DNA of 64,000 bases from Symbiodinium natans (Eukaryota; Sar; Dinophyceae; Suessiales; Symbiodiniaceae): NCBI GenBank assembly GCA_905221605.1, contig CAJNDS010002408.1:213501-277500 (forward strand), written 5' to 3'. Of the stretch, positions 32,027 through 42,106 are shown in pieces. Both the position numbers and the translations under genes were made by a program. Positions within the stretch are counted from its first letter, which is position 1. Each line of letters begins with the position of its first letter. The notes under the pieces are model-generated. The model saw only the letters and a program-made list of their open reading frames with translations, was not told the DNA's origin and searched no databases.

Positions 32027-34666
32027 TCAACCAGGGACATTCGCGCAAGCATTTCGCTGGTGGGCAGCAGTGTAGGCAAGAAGTTGATTACCTATGCACA
32101 CTCTGATGGCATACATGTGGGCAAGGGAGGGCTTCGGTAGCATCCCACGGCACTGGTATGTACACGAGGCATGGTACAAAAGGGAGAAGCCAGACTGCTC
32201 AAGGTGCTCCTGCGTCCTCGGTGTGTTCACTTTCCACGGTGGCATCATCGGCCGGTCGCTCCGTTGGTCTTGTGGATGTGGTAGTCGAGTCAGAGCTCGT
32301 GGCAGCGCCCGCCGATGTGCTGCTCGTAGATGGTGCTCCCGTGCCTGTGTTGCCAATACCGTCACTCCAGACTGGCACTGGTGGTAGTATACGTCCGCGC
32401 CCCGGTGCCTTGGCGGATGTGTGAGTCGTGCTGGGGCTCCCTGGGCCCTCCGCCCCCAACTCCGGCGCAACCGGCAGGTTGACCGGAGTTGGGGGCGGAG
32501 GCCCATAGGGAGGGCCAAGAGGGCCCCGACGTGTGAGCACGCTGGCTGCCGGGTCCGCCAGGTATACACCCCTGATGTCTCCTCTGAGCATAGGTGGACG
32601 TCGGGTCGGAGCCAGCTTGGGCAATACAAGCATTGCCGTCGGGACAGAAGGGTCCAGAGAGGCTGGTGGCACCGGCGGTGCTGGAGGTGCTGGCGGTGAA
32701 TCTGAGTCCGAACCCGAGCCAGAGGCCCTGGAGCCCGAGGGAGAGCGTGATCGAGATCGCGATCGAGAGGACCAAGTAGTCGACGGCTGCCATGGTGGTG
32801 GCAGCGTGTCCGTTTGGCAGCCTCTGGAGCTCCTCGCCCGCACTCTTCTGCCTCGGCGCCGACAACAGCCAAACATGGGATGCAGTGGGCGATTGTGGAC
32901 CACCACCGTTTGGGGCAATGTGGTACGGGGGGGGGAAGGCAATGAACATGAATGGCTCTTATAGATGACCCAAATGCAGGTGGAGGAATGGCTAGACACT
33001 GGTTGTCCAGGATCACTTGAGCCGCTGATTTGTATCGACAGACAAGTGTCACAGGATGGAGCACAGCCGACACTACATGCAGGGGAGCCCAGGGTGCAGA
33101 GGTCGCCTTATCCTGGCTCGGCACGGCGCCATGCGATCCGTCTACAGGCATGATCTGTATGGCATGAGCGTGGAGTATGAGGTCATGAACTGGTGTGCTC
33201 CAGCCTTTGGTGTGCCTGGCTTGAGAAGGTGCGCACAATGGCCGTCGGACGCAAGGAGCGGTGGACGCAGGAAAGTAGCAAGCTCTGGCCTTCAGAAGGC
33301 TGCATCCCAAAGCTGTCATCCCTTTGCGCAGCACTTGCTCTATACTACTTGGTGGGACCTGAAAAAGTGGCCCGTACGAAGTCCAAAAGGGGATTCCTTG
33401 CTCACCGGTTGGGCCCTCCCCACAGCTTATAGGACTCATATTGTGAAAGAGAAACTGTGTGAAGGGGTAACAGGTTTTCTGACCCTGGGGGGGGGGAAAG
33501 CCTTCACCGGGAGGGCAGCTACGCATGTGAGCTATCCATTCAGTCTGTAACGAGAGAGCTGGACGCACAGCTGCTTGGCAGTGTGAACGGCCTGGATGCG
33601 CCTTCACATGGCCGGTAAGGTGGCATGGAGATTCGAGCGCTGGCGCGGACCTGGGCGTTGCGGCGGTGAGGTTAGGGGATTGTTGCAGGGGAGAGTGACA
33701 AGGTCGGGGCATTCGTGCTTGCGTAGGTGCCATCTTGGAGGGCCTGCAACATGCACGATGTGACATTAACCAGCCCCCTAATTCTTCGCCAGCCCTTAGC
33801 GTCGCCTTCAGCTGGTCCAGGTACCGGGAGCAGTGTTGTTGAGCTCCAGAGGAGCCGGTCTGCACTGTGTGGTGGTGAGGCAGCAGGGGCAGCCGAACCA
33901 GACGTGGTCTGGGAGAACCAGGCGCAGGCGTCTTAGAGACCAGCAGATTAGGGAAACCAAAAGTGGGAGGTGCAGCGAGGGAGAAGGAACTACCACTGGT
34001 CTTCCTATACCCGGTTGGATCAGTTTTCCAGCTGTGCTTGACATCTCCTGCGACGTCTGGGAGGTTCATCTGGACTTGGCGATACCGCATGTCGAGGGTC
34101 AGAGCCATCATCTTCGGTTGAAGGGAACAGCACTCCTTCGGGCGGATGTTGTCGAGCATGGAACATCTGGAGGAAGTGGTCTGCACATTCTTGCTCCATA
34201 AATGCCAGCAGCCAACGAAGGCCTTGTTTCCCAGTATTACCGTACGTAGCTTCCAACGAACCCACCACATTGCCTGCCAGTGTGGCCCCCATATGCCAGT
34301 TGACCAAGAAGTGACGTCGTATTGAATCACCTGCCATAGCGCAGTAGCTTGTGATGTCATTGACAGCGTCATCTGCATGTAGCCGCCACCAGTGACTGAT
34401 CGTAGGAGGCAGCGGTTGTCTGTATATCGCAAGGGCAACACGGTGCGCTCGCTGCGTGGTTCTTCGCCAACGGACTGGCATTCGTCCCAGCGTGTCGTCC
34501 ACCCAGTCGCGATGCAGCATTCGATCGCATCTGGCTTGACAGCCTCGTCTCCTGCCAGCGATGCTTCTGCTATTGCAGGCAAAGAGGAGGCATTGGCAAA
34601 AGCGGGTCCAGGCAATCGAGACCACAAACTGGTTATCCACCATAGACATGTCCACCAGTTCAGCAT
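32027..34666 (-). CDS. LINE ORF1 region, long frame of 879 codons
   Basis: This frame is the same as that of ORF2, from which it is separated by one stop codon (32027-32029) and 51 bp. The frame is thus open from 34666 to 23780 apart from that stop. Its middle (roughly 34000-33000) and its end (about 32190-32030) look protein-like. Elsewhere an overlapping frame looks better (34748-34020 and 32999-32199). No RNA-binding or coiled-coil domain is recognised, and composition is Pro/Ser/His/Cys-rich. By position it corresponds to the ORF1 (gag-like) region of LINEs, which usually encodes a nucleic-acid chaperone; that role is inferred from position only. The stop could be a mutation, or ORF1 and ORF2 could once have been a single frame. 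Confidence 0.5.
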   Translation of the reverse strand: MLNWWTCLWWITSLWSRLPGPAFANASSLPAIAEASLAGDEAVKPDAIECCIATGWTTRWDECQSVGEEPRSERTVLPLRYTDNRCLLRSVTGGGYMQMTLSMTSQATALWQVIQYDVTSWSTGIWGPHWQAMWWVRWKLRTVILGNKAFVGCWHLWSKNVQTTSSRCSMLDNIRPKECCSLQPKMMALTLDMRYRQVQMNLPDVAGDVKHSWKTDPTGYRKTSGSSFSLAAPPTFGFPNLLVSKTPAPGSPRPRLVRLPLLPHHHTVQTGSSGAQQHCSRYLDQLKATLRAGEELGGWLMSHRACCRPSKMAPTQARMPRPCHSPLQQSPNLTAATPRSAPALESPCHLTGHVKAHPGRSHCQAAVRPALSLQTEWIAHMRSCPPGEGFPPPQGQKTCYPFTQFLFHNMSPISCGEGPTGEQGIPFWTSYGPLFQVPPSSIEQVLRKGMTALGCSLLKARACYFPASTAPCVRRPLCAPSQARHTKGWSTPVHDLILHAHAIQIMPVDGSHGAVPSQDKATSAPWAPLHVVSAVLHPVTLVCRYKSAAQVILDNQCLAIPPPAFGSSIRAIHVHCLPPPVPHCPKRWWSTIAHCIPCLAVVGAEAEECGRGAPEAAKRTRCHHHGSRRLLGPLDRDLDHALPRAPGPLARVRTQIHRQHLQHRRCHQPLWTLLSRRQCLYCPSWLRPDVHLCSEETSGVYTWRTRQPACSHVGALLALPMGLRPQLRSTCRLRRSWGRRAQGAPARLTHPPRHRGADVYYHQCQSGVTVLATQAREHHLRAAHRRALPRALTRLPHPQDQRSDRPMMPPWKVNTPRTQEHLEQSGFSLLYHASCTYQCRGMLPKPSLAHMYAIRVCIGNQLLAYTAAHQRNACANVPG
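32199..32999 (-). CDS. LINE ORF1 3' segment in a second frame, RS- and Pro-rich, 266 codons
   Basis: This frame encodes an Arg/Ser dipeptide run (about residues 77-91, SSRSRSRSRSPSGSR), then a Ser/Gly/Asp stretch and a Pro/Ala-rich stretch (102-114). It ends in a Ser/Thr-rich acidic tail before the stop. The overlapping long frame turns the same DNA into an Arg/His/Leu-rich shadow. Near the start is a run of nine C on the coding strand (plus 32927-32935 is G9). That is a natural place for a one-base slip between the long frame and this one. RS and Pro-rich low-complexity segments often mediate RNA or protein binding, which would suit an ORF1 product, but that is inference. A similar frame at 32048-31866 (60 codons, Ala/Thr/Asp-rich) may continue it. 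Confidence 0.45.
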   Translation of the reverse strand: MSSHSSTCIWVIYKSHSCSLPSPPRTTLPQTVVVHNRPLHPMFGCCRRRGRRVRARSSRGCQTDTLPPPWQPSTTWSSRSRSRSRSPSGSRASGSGSDSDSPPAPPAPPVPPASLDPSVPTAMLVLPKLAPTRRPPMLRGDIRGVYLADPAASVLTRRGPLGPPYGPPPPTPVNLPVAPELGAEGPGSPSTTHTSAKAPGRGRILPPVPVWSDGIGNTGTGAPSTSSTSAGAATSSDSTTTSTRPTERPADDATVESEHTEDAGAP

Positions 34667-34748
34667 GGTCCATATGGCGCGGGATCAATATGGTTCCAGC
34701 AGTGGCAGCAGCAGCCCACCCCCAACACAGGAGACACAACCCAACCAC
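34020..34748 (-). CDS. LINE ORF1 5' segment in a second frame, 242 codons
   Basis: It starts about 35 bp inside the 5' end of the element, so its Met is the most likely first start codon of the transcript. The 242 residues have a hydrophobic, Ala-rich start that could resemble a signal or membrane segment (about residues 3-20). A mixed helical body follows, and an acidic then basic tail (STEDDGSDPRH and PPRRRRRCQAQLEN) precedes the stop at 34020. The composition is more protein-like than the overlapping 879-codon frame. Joining to the downstream long frame would need one shift near 34020-34050. I recognise no family. Confidence 0.5.
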   Translation of the reverse strand: MVGLCLLCWGWAAAATAGTILIPRHMDHAELVDMSMVDNQFVVSIAWTRFCQCLLFACNSRSIAGRRRGCQARCDRMLHRDWVDDTLGRMPVRWRRTTQRAHRVALAIYRQPLPPTISHWWRLHADDAVNDITSYCAMAGDSIRRHFLVNWHMGATLAGNVVGSLEATYGNTGKQGLRWLLAFMEQECADHFLQMFHARQHPPEGVLFPSTEDDGSDPRHAVSPSPDEPPRRRRRCQAQLEN

Positions 34749-34783
34749 ACCCAGAGGATCCTACGGCTCGAGCCGAGACACTT

Positions 34784-34795
34784 TCCCGAAACCCT
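34784..34795. repeat. Target-site duplication, right copy (TCCCGAAACCCT)
   Basis: Exact match to 23257-23268, lying beyond the 5' end of the LINE. The bases just outside the 12 bp differ between the two copies on both sides, which sets the limits of the duplication. Confidence 0.7.
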
Positions 34796-35100
34796 AAACC
34801 AACCCTAAACCCTAGACCTTGAACCCTACACCGTAAACCCGAAACCCTAAGCCCTAAGCCGTAAACCCTCAACCCTCAACCTCAGCCCGAGACCCAAAAC
34901 CCGAAACCCTAAGCCCTAAGCCTAAACCCTAAACCCTGGACCCTAAACCCTTAACCTTAAGCAGCAAACCCTAAACCCGAAAAGAGCAAACCCTAAACCC
35001 GAAAAGAGCAAACCCTAAACCCTAAGGCCTCAACCCTATAAAAGCCCGAAACCCTAAAGCCTAAACACCAAACCCTAAACCGCCTAAACCCCCCAAAAAA
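34784..35100. repeat. Telomere-like repeat, right flank of retrotransposon
   Basis: CCCTAAA-type units in the same orientation as the left flank. Just after TCCCGAAACCCT the order of variants (CCTACACCGTAAACC, AAGCCCTAAGCCGTAA, ACCCTCAACC) repeats that seen after the internal TCCCGAAACCCT at 23030. The two flanks therefore look like one array split by the insertion. Confidence 0.92.
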
Positions 35101-36919
35101 ACCTGGCTCGCCACTTCAAGGCTTCAAACAATGCACAGCATGGGTAAGCGGTACCGTGGGGGTCTCCTTGGCTGACGGCTCGGCTGCGGCTGAGGAAGCA
35201 TGGGTGGACATTGGCTCATCGGGCAGGATTGCGTGTTTATGCTGCCGACCTGTGCCTGCTGCTGACGACAGGCACAGATGGTTAGTGACACAGGACCTCG
35301 TGAAGGAACACCACCTCTTTTGCTCGCCAGACAGGGAGCTTGAGCCACGTCATGGTGCTGGGAGCAAGGTTTTGGTGATGCGCCAAGTTGTTTTGGTGCG
35401 CTGTACGGTGTGTTTGGTGCGCGAACATACAGTTGGTGCTCGATTCGGTCTGCAATCACAAACCTAGTGGGTCATAGAACTACCGAAGAGTGCGGTCTTT
35501 ACTTTCAGAGAAAAATGTACACAAACCAAGAAACTCGAGCAAGAAAACAACGCATGCATCAGTGCCTCTGTTGCTGCTGGGCAAAACATTGTCCTCTGGC
35601 ATGAAGGTGTAAAGGGTCAATGCCCCATCGAAATCGAAGATGACCAGCCGGACAGGAGGCTGAAGGTGTGCACTGTCGAACGGCTTCTCAATGCAATGCA
35701 CCCGCCAGTCAACTTTGTATGCCCAAGGCCGCTTGGCGAAATCCACCACCGTCTTGTAATCCTCCTGTTTGCGCGGGCTCGTGGCTCAAGCTTGGTCGTG
35801 TACTGCATGATGCGGATATATGCGGATATGGTCCCAGAAGTCTTTGGACCCATTTGTGACATGCTATTGAATGTCCATATGAGAACCTCTCGGTTTCCAG
35901 CCGAGCGGCATCTAGAATGAGCGGACCAAAACAAAAATTTCCGCACACCCCCGCCCCCCGCCCTGTGGGACCTGCCCAAACCGCTTCGACGAACCAATAA
36001 TCCGATGCCGCGGAAGTTCCAAGCTGTGGGCCACAAAAACACCAAGACCCCCTGAACACCCCCTTTCCAGGGACCCTGCCTGGAACCCCGCAGCCGCCTG
36101 AGACCCCCCCTGGTCCCCCCGCCAGCCCGGCTGTCGAGGCGGCGCGCGGCAAGCGTTTAACAAACTGAAACGCCACAATGCATGACCGATTGATGCAAAG
36201 TGCGATTTTCATGTGCGGCATGGGACATCACTGACATCACCTTTGTGTACTGCAGGTTTTCATGCTTCACGTGCCTCGTTGTGAGCACCGATCCCACCCA
36301 TATCGCGAACAAGTCCCATGTCTCGAAAATTGGGCGCATCATAGCCTGTGCATGCCACGGCCCTGGACTAGACCGGCTGCCTAGCGGCCTAGCGGCCTAG
36401 CTGGGCCTAGCTCTCTTGAACGTCAATCTACAGTTCAACCCCTGCTCAATCGGGGCTCAAGCAGTCAAGTAGCGCGCAACCTTGCAACAGCGATACACCT
36501 TCTTGGGATCGCTGCCCCCACATTGGAAGTTTGTCCGCACATCATCGACGAGCATGATCTCCTCTGGCCTCGACAGGGCACATGAAAAGCACATGAGATG
36601 CACGTGAACCAAGTTGAGCCAATAAACCTCTGAGGCTCAGCGGAGGTGCTTTTGCTTCATAACGTAGTTGGCAAGCCGTTTTTTTAGCGCGCTTGCTTTG
36701 GCGCTGTGAGTTGCAGCATGTGTGGTTGTTCAAAAGCTCTAGATGCGGTTGTTTTGGAGTGTCTGGCTGTTCATGCGCTCGAACATGATGCAAAGTGTCC
36801 AAAACCTGATCCCAGCCACGAACCCGAATGCACACACACGTCGCATCTTGGCGACTTTCTGCCGTAGATGCGACGGAGACACGAGAAGACAACACGATGC
36901 TCAAACATGATATAATGAC
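35101..36919. other. Stretch without a recognisable gene
   Basis: Short overlapping frames on both strands and no recognised domain. Small local repeats of GGCCTAGC lie near 36380-36410. The frames at 35617-36221 on the minus strand are Gly/Arg-rich without resemblance to a known family. Confidence 0.45.
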
Positions 36920-37310
36920 ATGATACAACACGGCACGACACAAAAAACTAAGAAAGCCGAAGCTTCAAAGACACGAGGACATTACTCGAAAACACGACAC
37001 GAAGGCATGCCACAAACACCCGACGCCAGGCCTCGACACGAAGACGCCAGGACGCCACCGAAGACATGGCACGAAGACTCGCTCCCCGATGTTTCAGAAG
37101 GAACCGACAAACAGGATGGCTCACAAGCAAAAGATTGGGCGAGAGCGTGAAGCCACAAAGGCACCGCGCCGAGGGGCAAAAACACAATACAACGAAAAGG
37201 CGATACGATGGCACGAGGAAGAGACGAGGAAACGGTTCGAAGACACGAAGACACGACACGAAGACACGATGCAAATTGCACGACACATGGAAAGGTTACC
37301 GAACGGCACA
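36920..37310. repeat. Degenerate ACACGAAGAC-type simple repeat
   Basis: The plus strand repeats ACACGAAGAC, ACACGACACG and CACGAAGACGCC with irregular spacing over about 390 bp. Several frames are open because of this composition, including a 219-codon plus frame at 37066-37725 that is Arg/Lys/Thr-rich at its start. I read these frames as compositional. Confidence 0.7.
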
Positions 37311-40300
37311 AAAGCAACAACAGCAGCGAGGATGGCGACCCCAAGGGCGTGTCCAAGGGCCCCCCATGGCTGTGACTGTCGACATCGGTCGGCACTTTTT
37401 CGGATGCGATGAAGATGCAACGGTCCTGAAGCTGTCGGCACTTTTGGAAAACGAAGAAGATGGGAGGGTCCAAGTGACGGCAGTGACCAGGATCGCGACC
37501 AGCAATTTAAGGTCCCCATCCCATCCCTGTAACCATCACCACTTTTGGAACGCGAAGGAAGTCGAGGATCCCAAAGGCGCCGCTTGCCCCAAACCCCAAA
37601 CTCTTCAAATGGGAACCCTTCTGCTACGCACTCGGGAAAAACACCGCACATGCACCGGCCTCAGCGTCTGTGGCAGAAGTGATGCGCACGAGCCGCCCAT
37701 CTGGGGAAACCACGCAGCTGGCTGATCCGCAACACTGTGCACCACATGTGCCTGAGCTGTCAACATGGTCGACATGGACATGTCAAAGCCCACCACTACA
37801 TGAACTACTCGGCAGCTCACAAGCATGTGATTACCAGCCTTGTGATCAGGGAGTGAGGAAAACGGTGGCTCGAAACTGATCCATTCCTTACCGTGCAGTC
37901 ACCACACAAAACATGAATTCGAAACCATCATAATTCGATTTGAGGGTTTACGGCTCGGCTATGCCGGCGATGGGACACTATGGGTTGTAGGCGCTGGGCG
38001 TGGCCTGCCTTCTGATTGACATGTTTTAAATGATCTCAAGCGGTCTCAAATCCCCACGCCCATCTTGCCTGTTCTGCAGTCGGAGGCTCTCCCGCGAAAG
38101 CAGCTTTGTCTGCCTGCAGCTTTTGCTGTTGCTTCCACGAGTTACAGCACTTGGCAACATTGAAACCGTGAGGAAGCTTCGTTCTCCTGCAGGCGCGACA
38201 TACCGGTATGATCAAGGCATACTTAGCCGAGGGCGTACCATGAACATCAACAAGTTTTGTTGGACACGGGTTATCCACGCGATACCCTCTCGCCAGCAAA
38301 AGGGGCGCGTGAGTAAGTGCATTTGGGCGAGGCCTCAGCTTCTCCCGAAGTAGGTGAGGTTGAAGCGTTAAAGCGCAAAGCATCGCAGCAGGTGATCTTT
38401 GCTTCTTTGCCAGGTGTGAACTGAGAGTGGAGAGCACCACAGGCTCTGATGGGCTGCTCTGATGCCCAGTACCCGCAAAGGGATCCAAGGCAAGACCGCC
38501 TGCCGGCAGCACGTTTTGCCCTTATGCCACCCTTTCCGGCACGTTGCCGCTGCTAGGGGGGATGCGGGTGGCAGGCTTGCAAAGTGATCTTTCCCAGATC
38601 TGTTTCGACATGCTGGAGTTGACCCGTGTTGCGTGGTAGTAATACAGAGCCGGCTGCAAACTGTCTGCCAACCCCCTTGCGGCTATCGGCGCTTTTGACG
38701 GCCAGACTGCAAGGGAGCATGGTTTCATCACCCATACACACGGACAGAAATTACTGCAGCATCCGATGTGATGTTCTGATGATGGGCCTGCTCGCTTTCA
38801 CGGCAGCAAAACCACACAAGTCTCCATTTCAACGAGTCAATGACTTTGAACGACAAAACTGCTCAGAAACAGATAAAGCACTCGCCGCACTCTGACTACC
38901 CTCTCAAAAACTGCCCTGCACTGGCCTGCATGCGATAAATGCCGGCAAGAATGCCAGGTACGTGGGACATGCACCAAATCGCATCGAAAAGATCTGCGAG
39001 CTTGGCCGCCCTGCACAAGCGCTGCACAAAAGCTGTCGGCTGGGAAAAGGCCGAGCAGGCTTGGTGATCTTGGCAACTTCCAGATTTCAATGTTTTTAGA
39101 CTATTGCTAGAGACACACGCGCGCGCAGCAGATGACCAACACTCTCCTGGCTGCTTCCGGCCTCAACAGATTCAAGCAAGCAATCGGCCCATTGGTGTTT
39201 CGAGTCAGCACCGCCAACATCCGACCAGGCAGCTTGTGCGTTCCTCACACGACCATGCGTCTTGCACTCTTCCATGATGTGCGTTCTTGGAATCTTTTGT
39301 GATCATTCATTTGCTTCGCCTCTCCGCAGGTCTTCGAGCATCTCGCGAAGCAAAGCCAGACGGCCTTGTGCACACAGAAGCAAGAGATGCAAGAGTGAAG
39401 GGTGATGCAATGCAACCAGACTCAATTCATGCCAAGACGCCTGGACTTGTAAAAGGAGACTCGAAGTTCACTGTGGCAATGTACTCCTCCCACCTGTGTG
39501 TACGTCGAGGGTACGACATCGCACGTCTTTTGTACAAGCGCGGACTGCTACAAGCTGAATGCAAACTGAATGCAAGCTGAATGCAAGCTGAATGCAAGCT
39601 TTCACTGGAACTATAGCGGCTGTAGATCTGGGCCCCCACGGCGACGCCCAGTCCAGGCGTGTGCGAAGCGCAGCGTCATCCGGAAGAAATGTAGAGAGCG
39701 TGAGTGTCTCGTCACCTTGGCTTACTCAAGCAGGCACTGACTCCCCACATCTCCACCCCTCTGCTTCGTCGCTGCGCTCTTTCATCATCAAGTCCCCGCA
39801 AATGTACATTGCGCACATTCAGGCTGATCTAGAGCCACTAGAGTCTCTAGAGTCTGCAGACGCACCCGCAATCCGAGCGGTGTAAGGTTTGCAACCATGA
39901 TGCGGCAAGCATCTGCGTTCTTTGTGCGCTTTGGTGCAGCTTGTTTGAGGCCCTGGCAATCGAAAACGACGACTCGGACCGGCGGCCGAAGTTCCTGACC
40001 TAAATTTTCGCTGCCACCCATGCTGTGGTCCTAAGCTGGCCGCTCTGAGAACGTGAGGCTCTGTCCGTCGAACTGTCGTTCGAAGCACCAGGCTGCGGCC
40101 GTGGTGTACCTCCATACAACTCACCAGCATCTCACCCGCTTTCGAAGCTAAGCCATGTTGGCAATGGAAGTGCCAGGTGCGAATGGGCAGACACCAAGAG
40201 TCACCTAGCGACATTCTCGGAAGACATGTACAGTGCAAACGTGCAAAGAAGCCGTCGCCGACCTGGCTCTAATCTATACAACCCTCGCGCCTGCTGTGAG

Positions 40301-41180
40301 CGGACGGTGTGCGATCTAATGGAGGTGGAGACAGCGCATCCATAGCCGTCACACATTCTCACTCTAGAAAGCTAGAAAGGTGAAGCCTCAACGTTGCGTA
40401 GCACCTAGTCACCTAGTCCCTGACACTACAAAACTGTAGCATGCAGGAAATTGCAAGGTCATGCAATCAAGTTTTAGTGGGCCTTGAGCCATGTGCTGTG
40501 TCAGAGCGAAAACATCGCATCGAACAGCATTCGGAGGAAGAGGAAGACGCTGTGGGCATACGTCATGTTCGGCTAGAACTGCTGAGTGCTGAGATGCTCA
40601 GCCCTTCGACGACTCGAAACTGGGATTGCAGCACGATGAACGTCCAGCTTCTCCCAAGAGTCCTAGAACCATGCATTGGCTGCTTCCAGAGAAAACTTGC
40701 GTTGAAGGAAGAGCAGGTCTTAGCTATGCCTTGATCTGACGGGCTGGAGACTGGCGAGATTGCCGTGTAGCGCCGTATATTAGCGTACACATCGTACACG
40801 ACCTACTCCCCTGGATTCTGCTTCCTGCCATCGAGGCCCAGACTCGCATCGTCTCCCAGAACGTGTCGATCCAAAGTGTCCGCCTTACAACCAAAGATAA
40901 CCAAAGCATATCGAGCACGTGGAGTTCCACTTTCCGAAGCCACACCGTGAAAAGTGACCGTACGTCAACTTCAAAACACGGCGTGGGCACAGCAAAAGGA
41001 GGTTTACCCTCTAACAGACGCCTTGAACTGTCTGCGTAGTTGTGCTATGAATGAGTTTATCCTGTACCGAGTTTCTTCATACAATAATATTCCAAGCATC
41101 TCTTCCCAAACTCGTTCGTGTGGTGATGTGTCGTGTATCCAATTCCTGTGCTTCCCACCTCACTTTTGCCACCATCAACT
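37311..41180. other. Stretch without a recognisable gene
   Basis: No recognised domain on either strand. A short tandem repeat lies at 39551-39600. The minus strand just before 41180 may hold further decayed sequence of the LINE at 41200-42106, but no motif supports it. Confidence 0.4.
39551..39600. repeat. 11 bp tandem repeat CAAGCTGAATG, ~4.5 copies
   Basis: Four full units of CAAGCTGAATG (the second reads CAAACTGAATG) plus a partial unit. Confidence 0.9.
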
Positions 41181-41199
41181 CTAGTGGCAATGTTGGGTC

Positions 41200-42106
41200 A
41201 AAACGACACCTGTCTTAATGGATCTGAATTGATACAATGAAGTATATGACCGAAACGTCTGCAGCTAGCAGCAAGCACGTCGTAGATGACGGAACTGAAT
41301 ACACGTCGGTCGTCCCCGTGCTTGGAGATGCTGTCGCAGTTGCTTCTTTGAGAAGCTCTTGTTCGTATTTGCACAATCTTCAAAAGTCAGAGCTCTGTTT
41401 AAGATCTTGCGAATGCCCCTCAATTCTGAAAATGTCTGGCGCACTCATTGGTATTGCGCACACTCGTCTCTGTTCAAACTGTTGTGAAATCCTTTTGGTG
41501 AGGCGTACCAGTTCGTTGAGACCCCTGTTGCTTGGGAAAACACAAAAGCGTCATCAGCATAAAAACAAAACCATGTCAAAATCTAAACCAGGAACTCTAT
41601 TGTTGATTACGAATCTCCTGATACAAGACTGAATGTCATACTCCGTGCCCGACATTTCTAAGTTTGAACAAGACAGGGCTCAACCGCATGCCGAGTCGTA
41701 CGTCGCTTCTTTGTTGCTTTTCTGTTGAAGTCCCGGCATCATCCTTCACAAGGAATGTCGGCTTTCGATAGCAATCCGCAATATCTATGTAATGCTGGCC
41801 AGAACCTAGTCTGCACAAAGCAACCAATAGCTCATCATGTTGAATCTCATCGAAAGCCTTCTCCCAATCGAGTAGTGCGATGGTTTGTTTGGCAGCTTTC
41901 GACTCCGCAAAGTCCTGCAGGAAGTGGACTTGCTCGGTCGGAAAGTATACTGAATCCTTGTTAAACGGTGCTCGACCGAATGCTGCATTCTGGACCTGAT
42001 CATCATCATACACGCCTTGTGGATACTGGGTATGATTTTGGTCTATGATTGGAGGCAACATCAAAATCCCTTTCTTGAAGATCGGAGCGACCCGATCCAA
42101 GAACAA
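41200..42106 (-). pseudogene. Decayed LINE reverse transcriptase
   Basis: A 156-codon frame (41636-42106) contains reverse-transcriptase motifs: VAPIFKKG near the start, then LLDWEKAFDEIQHDELL, a CYRKPTFLVKD segment, and RLGMRLSPVLFKL, which matches the RQG-SP-LF motif with Gln/Gly changes. Downstream, in a different frame and beyond stops, the minus strand reads FYADDA at about 41547-41564. Near 41230-41200 a GHILHCINSDPLRQVSF phrase resembles the segment after the palm in many LINEs. Frame changes and stops show that this is not functional. The motif wording differs from ORF2 at 23780-31975 (LDLSQAFD, FADDH), so it derives from a different LINE lineage. No endonuclease or 3' end was found. 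Confidence 0.75.

Larger units (their letters stand above)
23269..34783 (-). mobile_element. Non-LTR (LINE) retrotransposon with C-terminal USP domain, ~11.5 kb
   Basis: A complete-looking LINE read on the minus strand. Its 5' end is at about 34783. An ORF1 region follows (34748 to about 31870), then ORF2 with endonuclease, reverse transcriptase, zinc fingers and a ubiquitin-specific protease domain (31975-23780). A roughly 500 bp 3' region ends in a (GAAA)n tail. Exact 12 bp repeats flank it, and both flanks are degenerate telomere-like repeat in the same orientation. Having both 5' and 3' ends and all replication domains suggests a full-length insertion. Several apparent frame changes and one in-frame stop (32027-32029) suggest that the copy is not intact, or that it uses recoding. 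The APE-type endonuclease places it outside the restriction-like-endonuclease LINE groups. I cannot assign a clade without a tree. Confidence 0.9.

Noticed and set aside
32094-33550. Several plus-strand frames of 60-164 codons across the LINE ORF1 region
   Set aside because: They run antisense to the element and reflect its GC-rich, stop-poor composition.
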